From: an uncultured Prevotella sp.
GTDB taxonomy: Bacteria > Bacteroidota > Bacteroidia > Bacteroidales > Bacteroidaceae
Length of the DNA: 26,360 bases
Assembly (NCBI GenBank): GCA_900543155.1
Contig: UQQN01000028.1
Coordinates: 1-26,360 of the forward strand
Reading direction: 5' to 3'
Part shown: positions 16,195-23,251 of the stretch, piece after piece
Layout: each line of letters starts with the position of its first letter
Numbering within the stretch: position 1 is the stretch's first letter
Translations under genes and position numbers: made by a program
Notes under the pieces: model-generated
What the model was told of the DNA's origin: nothing
Database searches by the model: none
Seen by the model: only the letters and a program-made list of their open reading frames with translations

Positions 16195-17187
16195 TTAATG
16201 TAATGTTTTTTGCAAGAAGCACTTTACGCGTTGTGTGTATTCTTGGGGGTAGAGTTGGTAGCTACGAGCATGTTCGGCATGAGGGGCAAGCCAGATTTCT
16301 TTGTAGCCAATGTGTTTGGCACGATAGAGAGGGTGTACCATCCAAGTGGGTACAAATTTGTCGGCTGTGCCATGAATAAAGAGCATAGGTTGCTTGCTAC
16401 GGCTCACTTGATTGAGTGCAGATGCTTCTTCGAAATTCCATCCATAGCGCCATTGGCATAGGGTTGAGGCTATGGGAATGAGAGGCCATGAAGGTAGCGA
16501 GAAGCGTTCTTGCAACTCTTTGCTGAATTGGTCGTGTACGTTGGTGTATCCACAGTCCTCAATGTAGGTTTTTACACAATTAGGAACGTCTGCATCGCCC
16601 GAGAGCATCATGGTGGTAGCTGCTCCCATAGACACCCCGTGGACCACAGTGCGCACAGAGTCGCCAAATATTTGGGGTAGGAGTGCAGCCCACTGTTTTA
16701 CGTCGAAACGGTCGAACCATCCCATCTGAAAATGGTCTCCGTCTGTGCGACCTGCATTGCGCAAGTCGGGTAATAAGATGTTCATGTGTAAGTCGCGGTT
16801 ATACATTCTGCCAAGAGGCATCATGCGTATGCTACAGTCGGTGTAGCCATGAACTAAAAGCGCGGTAGCTGCAGTGGGACGATTGGCATAGACGTACCAC
16901 GCATGCATTTTGGCTCCGTCTGGTGCAAGTATGGTGGTGTCTTTGAGTGCTTGGTGTTGTAGCAGCGAATCGCGCCAAGCTATCATGCCTGGGTATGTGC
17001 TATCTATTTCGGTCCATGCCACTTGTTCGTTGCGCGAACGATCACCAGGTTTCAGCGCATAGTCTATCAAATAGAATGCTCCACCAATGATTGCGACAAC
17101 TATCAGTGTCACAATAATGTTTGTGGTGATGAGTAGGTGTTTGGTTCTTTTAGTCATTTTATTATATGGGGTTGGGGATTGATTCAT
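16195..17187 (-). CDS. Membrane-anchored alpha/beta hydrolase
   Basis: Serine hydrolase of the alpha/beta fold, substrate unknown, probably tethered to the inner membrane and facing the periplasm. From ATG 17187 the product is 330 residues; an in-frame TTG lies 18 bases upstream and another ATG at 17157. An N-terminal transmembrane helix (about residues 18-42, IIVTLIVVAIIGGAFYLI) follows a short basic segment. The catalytic triad is visible: nucleophile elbow HGVSMGAA (Ser186), Asp276 in FIHGTADKFVP, and His306 in APHAEHARSY, with oxyanion motif LVHGYTD. This resembles the YqkD/BAAT-like hydrolases common in Bacteroidales. A weak promoter and, further up, an unusual promoter-terminator pair precede the gene. 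Confidence 0.85.
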   Translation of the reverse strand: MNQSPTPYNKMTKRTKHLLITTNIIVTLIVVAIIGGAFYLIDYALKPGDRSRNEQVAWTEIDSTYPGMIAWRDSLLQHQALKDTTILAPDGAKMHAWYVYANRPTAATALLVHGYTDCSIRMMPLGRMYNRDLHMNILLPDLRNAGRTDGDHFQMGWFDRFDVKQWAALLPQIFGDSVRTVVHGVSMGAATTMMLSGDADVPNCVKTYIEDCGYTNVHDQFSKELQERFSLPSWPLIPIASTLCQWRYGWNFEEASALNQVSRSKQPMLFIHGTADKFVPTWMVHPLYRAKHIGYKEIWLAPHAEHARSYQLYPQEYTQRVKCFLQKTLH

Positions 17188-17230
17188 TTTAGGGTGCTTG
17201 TTCAAAAAATAGACTCTTGTCGCTTTATGG

Positions 17231-17262
17231 CAAAGATGACATTTTTAGCCTATAAATTTAAA
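17231..17262 (-). promoter_or_regulatory. Weak Bacteroidetes-type promoter for the alpha/beta hydrolase
   Basis: Read on the - strand, TTTA (17262-17259), a 20-bp spacer and CATCTTTG (17238-17231) match the -33/-7 consensus with one mismatch in each box. It would start transcription near 17225, 38 bases before the ATG at 17187 and downstream of the strong terminator, so the hydrolase could be expressed independently of it. Confidence 0.35.
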
Positions 17263-17263
17263 C

Positions 17264-17299
17264 AAATAAAAAAGGTAGTTTGTCTTGCAACAAACCACC
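17264..17299 (-). terminator. Strong intrinsic terminator in the hydrolase upstream region
   Basis: On the - strand GGTGGTTTGT (17299-17290) pairs with ACAAACTACC (17283-17274) through one G-U pair, with loop TGCAAG, and is followed by TTTTTTATTT (17273-17264). This is a textbook intrinsic terminator. It lies about 90 bases downstream of a consensus promoter on the same strand and before the hydrolase coding region. Confidence 0.85.
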
Positions 17300-17355
17300 C
17301 GAATGTTTTAAATAGGTATTAGTTCCTTAAGGTAAAAAGATTGTTTATAGGATAA
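17264..17355 (-). ncRNA. Candidate small RNA or attenuated leader (about 90 nt)
   Basis: The segment between the consensus promoter at 17361-17391 and the intrinsic terminator at 17264-17299 carries no convincing ORF. Transcription started near 17355 would yield an RNA of about 90 nt with a 3' stem-loop and U tail, the usual shape of a small regulatory RNA. Alternatively it is the leader of the alpha/beta hydrolase mRNA with a conditional terminator. I do not recognise it as a known RNA family. Confidence 0.5.
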
Positions 17356-17360
17356 CGATG

Positions 17361-17391
17361 CAAAAGTAGTTCCTTATTTTTAATTAGCAAA
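17361..17391 (-). promoter_or_regulatory. Consensus Bacteroidetes promoter, - strand
   Basis: On the - strand TTTG (17391-17388), a 19-bp spacer and TACTTTTG (17368-17361) match the -33 TTTG and -7 TAnnTTTG boxes exactly. The predicted transcription start is near 17355. The nearest downstream coding start is some 170 bases away, beyond a strong terminator. Confidence 0.65.
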
Positions 17392-17449
17392 GCAAATACT
17401 AATATATTTCTACTTTTATATTGCAAAAATGTAAATTATAGGGTACAAA

Positions 17450-17496
17450 CAAGGACTTGAAGTGCTAATTGCATATAGTATTCCTTCAAGTCCTTG
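17450..17496 (-). terminator. Terminator hairpin of the TonB-dependent receptor gene
   Basis: A perfect 13-bp inverted repeat, CAAGGACTTGAAG at 17450-17462 and CTTCAAGTCCTTG at 17484-17496, begins ten bases past the receptor stop codon. The loop is 21 bases and the - strand continues TTTGTACC, a modest T tract. It most likely ends the receptor transcript. Confidence 0.7.
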
Positions 17497-17505
17497 TAGA
17501 AAAAA

Positions 17506-19920
17506 TTAAAAATCGAATGAGATACGTGCGTTAATTTGTCTACCCGTGAGGTAGTTAGGCACGGCATATTGGTTGTTGGTAATGTCGGTTACCCAATAAT
17601 AAGAGTTGACATTGTCGATGCCTAAGAGATTAAAGCAGTCAACGCCTAACCAAATATTTTTAAAGCATTTACCCAAACCATGCTGAATGTGGCGGTCGTC
17701 GTTTTTGAGCAATCTATAACTCATGCCAATATCTACACGTTTGTAGGCAGGTGCACGTAGTGTCTGTTTTGATTTTTCGCTACGTGGTGGTCCAAAGGGT
17801 AAACCATCGGCAAAGGCAGCTTTGAGTGTAAATCGCCAACGGGTGGTGCCAGGAAAGTAGTCGGTAAAATAGAGCGACACATTGTAGCGTTGGTCTGTAG
17901 GACGCGGAATCCATAGTCCACCAATTTTCTCCTTCGTACGCATGAGTGAGAAGGTGAGCCAAGAGTCAGTGCCTGGCACAAATTCGCCATAAAGCTTAAA
18001 GTCTATGCCTGCCGCATAACCGCTTGACTCGTTACGACCATAGTAAACCACGCGTACATTATCTACCGTGTAGGGTACAAGGTGAGAGAGTGCTTTGTAA
18101 TAAGCTTCGGCGGTGAACTTGAATGGGCGTTCGGCTAACTTGAAGAGGTAGTCGGCACCCAAAACAAAGTGGATGGAGCGTTGCGACTTTATTTGTTTGT
18201 TAAGTTGCACTGTGGCTAAACCTGTGGCGCTAAGTGTGGTGTCTTTAAGTTCCTTGTAGAAAGGAGGTTGGTAATAAAAACCAGTGGCAAAGCGGAAGGT
18301 CCAATGGTCGGTAAATGATGGCATTAAACCTACTGAAACACGTGGCGACACAATAGTTTCTTTGTTCCAGTCCCAATGGCTAAGACGTAGACCATAGGTA
18401 AAATTGAATAAACCTGCTTTTGTGCGAATGCGCCATGTGTCTTGCGCAAAGAAGGCGAGGCGCGATGAGGTAATGTTTGACTTAGAACGTTGGCTGTAAA
18501 TAAGTCGCAATACGTCAGGGTCGTAGGGGAGTGAATAGCCCATAGAGTCACGCATTTCCCACTCGCGCGAGTTGTCATGGATGGTTTCGCGTGTCCAATT
18601 AAAACCAGCTTGTAGTGTGTGTGCTGTGAGTTTGGTGCGAAAACGTAGTCCCGTGTTCATCACGCGAGCACGCAATCTGTTTCGTGCGTGTTCTAAGTAG
18701 GTGCCTACACCAAGTTGTTCTTCGCTAGTGGCTTCGTTTAACCAATATTGTCCTTGAATGTCGTAGGTTTCGTGTTCTTGTGTGCCGTAGGTAGAGAACT
18801 GTAATGCCAAATACGTGTCGGGATTAAAGTGACGTGTGAGGGTAGCTGCACCGAAAAGTGTGCGGAAATAGTCTTTTTCTTTTCCGTCGAAATACACTTT
18901 AAAGGTTTTGGCATCATTGATGGTACCAAATTTAGTTTCGCGGTCGTGTGGTGTAAAGTTGTAGTGGTTGTCGGACACGTTTGCCAACACATCGAAAGAC
19001 CATCTGCGATTAGGGCGCCACGAAAGAAAGGCTTGGTAGTCGAGGAAGTTAGGGCGATATTCGCCATTTGTATCGGTTGACCCAAGTAAATAGCGTGTGG
19101 TTTTGTATCGAACGGACGACATGAGACTCACTTTTTTGTTGCCCCATCCCACATACGCTCCAGCGCCAAGCATAGAGGCTTGTGCCGAAGCTTCGAAGGC
19201 CTCGGGACGCTTATAGGTAATGTCAAGTACTGATGACATTTTATCGCCGTAACGGGCTTCGAAGCCACCAGACGAAAAGCCAATGCTCTCAACCATGTCG
19301 GAGTTAATAATAGACAAACCTTCTTGCTGTCCTGAACGCACAAGCATAGGGCGATATACTTCGATACCATTCAGGTATACGCAGTTTTCATCGAATGAGC
19401 CACCGCGCACATTGTATTGTGAGGAGAGTTCGTTGTGTGTAGACACACCTGCTTGTGTAGCAATAACTTCTTCAACACCGTTACCCGTGGTGGAGGGTGC
19501 AAGTTTTGTGTCGGGTTTATGAATGCGTTGGGTAGTTGTGGTTTGTCGCCCCTGTCCTGTAACCACAGCAGTACCTAATGTGTTGTTGGCATCGTATGAA
19601 GGGAGCATCACATCGAGGCGAATAGAGTCGGCAGGTGAACGGAGTAGTCGTTTTCTGCTTTCATAGCCAATCATGGAGTATACTAAACGTACACTGTCGG
19701 CAGATTCGCACCAAATGGTATATTCGCCTTTTAGGTTGGTAAAGGTAAGTGCATTTTGTCCCATTACGCGTACCGAAGCCAATTCGATGGGAGTGCCTTG
19801 TTCGTCTTTAATAATGCCAAATACCTTGGTGCGGTTTTGTGCATGCAACTTAAGTGCGGCAACAAAAAGTAGCAGCAAGGTGATTAGAGAGCGTATATTA
19901 TGTTTTTGGGGAATCTTCAT
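17506..19920 (-). CDS. TonB-dependent receptor with carboxypeptidase-regulatory domain
   Basis: Outer-membrane TonB-dependent transporter; substrate unknown (siderophore, cobalamin, metal or peptide are all possible). The 804 residues begin with a signal peptide (LLLLFVAALKLHAQ), a carboxypeptidase-regulatory-like sandwich (about 30-107, ITKVFGIIKDEQGTPIELA-type opening seen as FGIIKDEQGTPIELASV), a TonB-box-like GTAVVTGQG (about 116-124) and a plug (about 140-235: QYNVRGGSFDENCVYLNGIEVYRP, seen in part as NVRGGSFDENCVYLNG). The barrel ends in a terminal Phe (ARISFDF). It is shorter than SusC proteins, lacks a SusD partner and is monocistronic between its own terminator and the tRNA terminator upstream. 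The cysteine in the NCVYLNG segment and overall style match receptors widespread in Bacteroidales core genomes. Confidence 0.9.
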   Translation of the reverse strand: MKIPQKHNIRSLITLLLLFVAALKLHAQNRTKVFGIIKDEQGTPIELASVRVMGQNALTFTNLKGEYTIWCESADSVRLVYSMIGYESRKRLLRSPADSIRLDVMLPSYDANNTLGTAVVTGQGRQTTTTQRIHKPDTKLAPSTTGNGVEEVIATQAGVSTHNELSSQYNVRGGSFDENCVYLNGIEVYRPMLVRSGQQEGLSIINSDMVESIGFSSGGFEARYGDKMSSVLDITYKRPEAFEASAQASMLGAGAYVGWGNKKVSLMSSVRYKTTRYLLGSTDTNGEYRPNFLDYQAFLSWRPNRRWSFDVLANVSDNHYNFTPHDRETKFGTINDAKTFKVYFDGKEKDYFRTLFGAATLTRHFNPDTYLALQFSTYGTQEHETYDIQGQYWLNEATSEEQLGVGTYLEHARNRLRARVMNTGLRFRTKLTAHTLQAGFNWTRETIHDNSREWEMRDSMGYSLPYDPDVLRLIYSQRSKSNITSSRLAFFAQDTWRIRTKAGLFNFTYGLRLSHWDWNKETIVSPRVSVGLMPSFTDHWTFRFATGFYYQPPFYKELKDTTLSATGLATVQLNKQIKSQRSIHFVLGADYLFKLAERPFKFTAEAYYKALSHLVPYTVDNVRVVYYGRNESSGYAAGIDFKLYGEFVPGTDSWLTFSLMRTKEKIGGLWIPRPTDQRYNVSLYFTDYFPGTTRWRFTLKAAFADGLPFGPPRSEKSKQTLRAPAYKRVDIGMSYRLLKNDDRHIQHGLGKCFKNIWLGVDCFNLLGIDNVNSYYWVTDITNNQYAVPNYLTGRQINARISFDF

Positions 19921-20092
19921 ATAAAGTAAAACGGAGAGTGCGTAGTTTTATTGTTTTTGCAAATGCTTTTTAGATTGGTTTTTATAGCCACCCATTGCTT
20001 TATTGTAGAACTGTTTTTTTGAGTGGTATGTTAGAAAGAACTTTATTGTATTTTCAGCCTCTTGCCAATCTTCGTATAATTCATATAAAACT

Positions 20093-20129
20093 CAACGGCG
20101 CAACTTTCAATGTGAAAGCTGCGCCGTTG
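20093..20129 (-). terminator. Intrinsic terminator of tRNA-Tyr
   Basis: Two 17-base arms, 20093-20109 and 20113-20129, are complementary with one A-C mismatch and a three-base loop; on the - strand the hairpin begins three bases after the tRNA discriminator base and is followed by AGTTTTATA. It is a very stable terminator that separates the tRNA from the downstream receptor gene. Confidence 0.85.
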
Positions 20130-20131
20130 CG

Positions 20132-20214
20132 TGGGCAAAGATGGATTCGAACCACCGAAGGCGTAAGCCAGCAGATTTACAGTCTGCCCCATTTGGCCAC
20201 TCTGGTATTTGCCC
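20132..20214 (-). tRNA. tRNA-Tyr (anticodon GTA)
   Basis: An 83-base tRNA on the - strand. The acceptor stem GGGCAAA (20214-20208) pairs with TTTGCCC (20139-20133), with discriminator A at 20132. The anticodon arm is GCAGA-CTGTAAA-TCTGC with anticodon GTA at 20180-20178. The long variable arm GGC-TTAC-GCC is typical of bacterial tRNA-Tyr, and the T arm has GGTTCGAATCC. CCA is not encoded beyond CA. It lies downstream of ribH on the same strand and has its own promoter and terminator. Confidence 0.97.
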
Positions 20215-20253
20215 GTTATTGTTGTTTGCAACCCTTATTTCTGAATTGCGATG

Positions 20254-20285
20254 CAAAGGTAAGCATTATTTTTGAAACTTCCAAG
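20254..20285 (-). promoter_or_regulatory. Promoter of tRNA-Tyr overlapping the ribH 3' end
   Basis: On the - strand CTTG (20285-20282), a 20-bp spacer and TACCTTTG (20261-20254) fit the Bacteroidetes promoter, the -7 box exactly and the -33 box with one mismatch. The -33 box lies inside the last codons of ribH. Predicted start near 20248, about 34 bases before the mature tRNA 5' end. Confidence 0.55.
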
Positions 20286-20760
20286 CAAAATCCACCATTT
20301 TTATTGCAGTAAGTGCAAATTCTTTTCCTTTGTTGCCTAAACTACCCCCTGCGCGCTGCTCTGCTTGCTCTTGGTTATTGACAGTTAACAGCCCGAAAAT
20401 CACGGGAATATCGCCTTGTGCATTGAGTTGTGCGATGCCTTGAGTCACTCCTTCACAAATATAATCAAAATGTGGAGTATCGCCACGAATTACGCATCCA
20501 ATAATGATAATTCCGTTGACATGAGCAAATTTTGCCATTTGTGCTGCGGCATAAACAAGTTCAAAACTACCCGGAACGCGTTTTACAAGGATGTTACTCT
20601 CGTTTACGCCATTTTCTGTGAGTTCTTGCACGGCACCATCAAGAAGTTTGTCGGTGATGTGGTTATTCCATTCGGTTACGATGATGCCCATACGCATTTC
20701 TGTAGCGTCGGGGATGGGCAATGTTTGATCGGCTGTGTATGAGAATGTGTTGGAAGACAT
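20266..20760 (-). CDS. ribH: 6,7-dimethyl-8-ribityllumazine synthase
   Basis: Penultimate enzyme of riboflavin synthesis: condenses 5-amino-6-ribitylamino-uracil with 3,4-dihydroxy-2-butanone 4-phosphate. It acts in the cytoplasm, usually as a pentamer or 60-mer. The 164 residues match the family length and show MGIIVTEWN (substrate-binding Trp near 31), the VPGSFELVYAA motif (62-72), GCVIRGDTPHFDYI with catalytic His97, and FGLLTVNNQEQAEQRAGG. No other riboflavin gene is in the window. The 315 bp upstream is AT-rich and repetitive, without a recognisable FMN riboswitch. The neighbouring TPR gene has the same orientation, a pairing I recall as common in Bacteroidales. Confidence 0.96.
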   Translation of the reverse strand: MSSNTFSYTADQTLPIPDATEMRMGIIVTEWNNHITDKLLDGAVQELTENGVNESNILVKRVPGSFELVYAAAQMAKFAHVNGIIIIGCVIRGDTPHFDYICEGVTQGIAQLNAQGDIPVIFGLLTVNNQEQAEQRAGGSLGNKGKEFALTAIKMVDFAWKFQK

Positions 20761-20775
20761 TTTTAATTATGTATT

Positions 20776-20876
20776 AAGTAATAAGTATTACAAACAATGT
20801 GAGAACAAGTAATAGGTAATGCAAAACTAATGAGAAAAGTATTACAAACTATTACATGGTCGAAGTAATATGTAAT
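20776..20876. repeat. Clustered AT-rich short repeats upstream of ribH
   Basis: AAGTAATA followed by NGTAWT occurs three times, at 20776-20789, 20807-20820 and 20863-20876. AAGTATTACAAAC occurs twice, at 20783-20795 and 20837-20849. They lie in the ribH leader. The same AAGTAATA word is in the palindromic element between the SusE- and SusF-like genes (reverse complement at 8509-8516). A -7-like TAGTTTTG is present at 20829-20822 on the - strand but without a well-spaced -33 box. Confidence 0.5.
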
Positions 20877-20934
20877 TTTTTGCGTAGTGTAAGAATCTCT
20901 CTAAAGGAAAAAGGAGAGGTTGGTAGATAAAAAG

Positions 20935-21054
20935 CAAAAAGGTTAAAGCGTAAAGTGTGAGGGTTTTGAGAAATAGGGGAGGGATAAGGTGATAAACGCT
21001 TTTGCTCCTATATTATATATATAAACCTTTGCACTCTGTGCTTTAACCTTTTTG
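20935..21054 (-). repeat. 15-bp perfect inverted repeat flanking a 90-bp spacer
   Basis: CAAAAAGGTTAAAGC at 20935-20949 and its exact reverse complement at 21040-21054 enclose 90 bases with a run of TATA near 21011-21022. It starts 21 bases past the TPR-gene stop codon on the - strand. A long-loop terminator or a duplicated-inverted remnant are possible. The rest of the 315-base gap between ribH and the TPR gene shows no gene. Confidence 0.5.
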
Positions 21055-21075
21055 TTTTGCTTTACGCTACGATTT

Positions 21076-21780
21076 TTATTTGCTCAAACGCTCAATGTAC
21101 TTGTCGATAACAGCATCGAGTATAACACCGTTTTGCTGCTGACGTGCACAAATAGGAGCTGAAGGATAATCCTTTTTGATGTCTTGATAGAGTTTCAAAG
21201 CTTCGTCCTTCTTGTTTTGGCTTTCGAGGATGAGACCTGCGTCGAAGAGAGCCTGTGAGCAGAGGGCGGGAATGTCGGTAGCCTTTGCCGCCTTCTTGAA
21301 AGTTTCAACAGACTTGTCAAGTTGCTTGTCGGCAGCATAAGCGTTAGCCAAAGTAGAGAGAGCTTGGAATGAAACAGTTGCATCACCCTTTGTGCTGTAG
21401 TCTTCAAGATACTTGATGGCTTCTTTGGTCTTACCGCTCTTATAGAGGCAAACACCTGCTTCGTACTTCGCAATGTTACCAGCATCAGTTGAGCTGTACT
21501 TGTCGGCAATCTTTTCAAGACCGAGCGTCTTGCCTTCGCCCTTTAAAGCGTGTTCAAAGTCTTGTGCCATGATGTACTGTTGTACTTTGCCCAAGCACTC
21601 TTGTGCCTTGTCTTCTTGAGGCTTTGAGTAGCCATAAACGTAGGCAAATGAACCACCTACAATAACTACAACAGCTACGATAGCGGTGATAACTTGCTTC
21701 TTGTACTTGATGAAGAACGCTTCAGACTTTGCCAAAGTATCGTTAACATCGAGTGTCTGATTGTTTTTTTGATTGCTCAT
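21076..21780 (-). CDS. Single-pass membrane TPR protein (YfgM-like)
   Basis: Inner-membrane protein with a periplasmic tetratricopeptide domain, resembling the YfgM / SecYEG-ancillary TPR family, which assists envelope protein folding; the function here is inferred. The 234 residues comprise a short cytoplasmic part (1-28), one transmembrane helix (about 29-50, VITAIVAVVVIVGGSFAYVY) and TPR-like helices (about 80-230) such as KYEAGVCLYKSGKTKEAIKYL, seen in part as AGVCLYKSGKTKEAIKYLED, and ALFDAGLILESQNKKDEALKLY. It is divergent from recF with a candidate promoter in the shared 228-bp region. Confidence 0.85.
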   Translation of the reverse strand: MSNQKNNQTLDVNDTLAKSEAFFIKYKKQVITAIVAVVVIVGGSFAYVYGYSKPQEDKAQECLGKVQQYIMAQDFEHALKGEGKTLGLEKIADKYSSTDAGNIAKYEAGVCLYKSGKTKEAIKYLEDYSTKGDATVSFQALSTLANAYAADKQLDKSVETFKKAAKATDIPALCSQALFDAGLILESQNKKDEALKLYQDIKKDYPSAPICARQQQNGVILDAVIDKYIERLSK

Positions 21781-21873
21781 AATATTTTTTTTCTTTGTTT
21801 TCTAAAGGGTTGTTTGTAGTAGATTTCTGTTTTCGCAATTTTGAATAATGCTTTTTTGCAGAAAAATGCAGCG

Positions 21874-21905
21874 CAAATTTACAACTTTCCCCCCAAGTAG
21901 GAAAA
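21874..21905 (-). promoter_or_regulatory. Promoter candidate for the TPR gene
   Basis: On the - strand TTTT (21905-21902), a 20-bp spacer and TAAATTTG (21881-21874) match the Bacteroidetes promoter, exactly at -7 and with one mismatch at -33. The start would be near 21868, about 88 bases before the TPR start codon. Confidence 0.5.
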
Positions 21906-21951
21906 TAAACACTTGTTTTTTTTGCTTTTCGTTGATATTTACAGCATTCTC

Positions 21952-21983
21952 TTTGTAGAAACACGCGTTAAAACGTAACTTTG
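21952..21983 (+). promoter_or_regulatory. Consensus promoter of recF
   Basis: TTTG (21952-21955), a 20-bp spacer and TAACTTTG (21976-21983) match the Bacteroidetes -33 and -7 boxes exactly. The start is predicted near 21989, about 20 bases before the recF ATG. Confidence 0.7.
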
Positions 21984-22008
21984 CGCCTAAAATGTAATTT
22001 TTATTTAT

Positions 22009-23112
22009 ATGATATTAAGGCACTTCAACATCACGAACTATCGAAACTTGTTAATGGCTAATTTAGATTTCTCACCGAACGTGAACTGTTTGGTGGGTGC
22101 CAATGGTATGGGTAAGTCGAATGTGCTCGATGCTATATATTATCTTTCTTTTTGTCGCGGTTTTGCTAGTGCACAAGATGCTTTAAATCTTAATCACGAT
22201 GCTGATTTTTTTATTCTTGAAGGTGATTATGAGTTAGAGTCTGAGGCTAAGCAACATATTTGTTGTTCGCTGAAACGTGGCTCGCGCAAGCGACTAAAAG
22301 TGGATGGTAAGGATGTAAAACGCATATCAGAACATGTGGGGCGTATTCCCCTTGTGCTGATTGCTCCAGCCGATTCTTCCTTGATTTTAGGTGGTAGCGA
22401 GGAGCGTCGTAGGTTTATGGATACTGTGATTATGCAGTATAGTACTCCTTATCTTGATGCACTTATTCGTTATGAACGTGCTTTAAAACAGCGCAATGCT
22501 TTGCTTAAGCAAGAAGAAGAGCCCGACGAGGGGGTAATGGCTGTGCTTGAGGAGATGATGTCGATGAGTGGACAGATCATTTATGAAGAGCGAAAGCAGT
22601 TCGTGGCTGAGTTCTTGCCCATTTTTCTTGAGATATACCAAAAACTTTCAGGTAAAACCGATGAAATGGTGGGTATGACTTATACCAGTCATGGCGATCG
22701 TGGTGAATTGTTGTCTCAACTTCGAGACTGGCGTGCAAAAGAACGTATTGTGGGATATTCGCTCCATGGAATGCACAAAGACGACTTAGAACTCACGCTT
22801 AATGGATTTGGTGTGAAACGTGAAGCTTCGCAAGGACAGCAAAAAACATATTTTATTGCCATGAAGTTGGCTCAGTTTATGTTTTTGAAGGGTAAGGGTG
22901 AACACCGTGTACCACTATTGTTGCTCGATGACATTTTCGATAAATTAGATGCCAACCGCGTGGAGCGTATTATTGACTATGTGAGTAGTCAGGAATTTGG
23001 TCAGATCTTTATTACCGATACCCGCCGTGAGCATCTCGATCGTGTGCTCGAAGCTACGCACCGCGACTATAAACTCTTTGAAGTAGTGGATGGTGTGGTG
23101 AGTGAGCAATGA
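22009..23112 (+). CDS. recF: DNA replication/repair protein RecF
   Basis: SMC-like ATPase that helps load RecA at single-strand gaps during recombinational repair. The 367 residues match the family length. Visible motifs: Walker A GANGMGKS (30-37), the ABC-type signature region SQGQQKT (274-280), Walker B LLLLDDIFDKLD (303-314) and the D-loop/H-loop region FITDTRREHL (334-343). The start follows a consensus promoter closely. In Bacteroidetes recF commonly lies away from dnaA-dnaN-gyrB, as here. Its neighbour DUF721 gene is convergent in this window. Confidence 0.97.
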   Translation: MILRHFNITNYRNLLMANLDFSPNVNCLVGANGMGKSNVLDAIYYLSFCRGFASAQDALNLNHDADFFILEGDYELESEAKQHICCSLKRGSRKRLKVDGKDVKRISEHVGRIPLVLIAPADSSLILGGSEERRRFMDTVIMQYSTPYLDALIRYERALKQRNALLKQEEEPDEGVMAVLEEMMSMSGQIIYEERKQFVAEFLPIFLEIYQKLSGKTDEMVGMTYTSHGDRGELLSQLRDWRAKERIVGYSLHGMHKDDLELTLNGFGVKREASQGQQKTYFIAMKLAQFMFLKGKGEHRVPLLLLDDIFDKLDANRVERIIDYVSSQEFGQIFITDTRREHLDRVLEATHRDYKLFEVVDGVVSEQ

Positions 23113-23143
23113 TTTTTTGAAAAAGCCTCTCATTTAACTTCTT

Positions 23144-23190
23144 AATTAAGGGGCGTTCTAAATAGTTTAATTTTAGGACAGCCCTTAATT
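23144..23190 (+). terminator. Terminator-like hairpin downstream of recF
   Basis: AATTAAGGG...CTAAA (23144-23162) pairs with TTTTAGGACAGCCCTTAATT (23171-23190) with a two-base internal mismatch and one wobble; TTAA follows. It lies 31 bases past the recF stop and probably ends the recF transcript. Confidence 0.55.
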
Positions 23191-23207
23191 TTAACCTTTA
23201 TATCAAA

Positions 23208-23243
23208 ATGGACGATTCTAACAAAAATATTAGAACCGTCCAT
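23208..23243 (-). terminator. Terminator-like hairpin downstream of the DUF721 gene
   Basis: ATGGACGATTCTAA (23208-23221) and TTAGAACCGTCCAT (23230-23243) form a 14-bp stem with one mismatch and an 8-base loop; on the - strand TTTTGATA follows. It lies eight bases past the DUF721 stop codon. Together with the hairpin beside recF it forms a convergent terminator pair. Confidence 0.6.
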
Positions 23244-23251
23244 AGAAATAG

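Noticed and set aside
17206..17240. Alternative promoter with TATTTTTTG near 17206-17216 on the - strand
   Set aside because: The -7 box has one extra T, and initiation there would leave almost no leader before the ATG; the CATCTTTG box is a better candidate.
20761..21075. FMN riboswitch upstream of ribH
   Set aside because: None of the conserved FMN-aptamer segments (such as AGGGGCAGGGTGAAA-like core) are seen; the region is AT-rich with short repeats.
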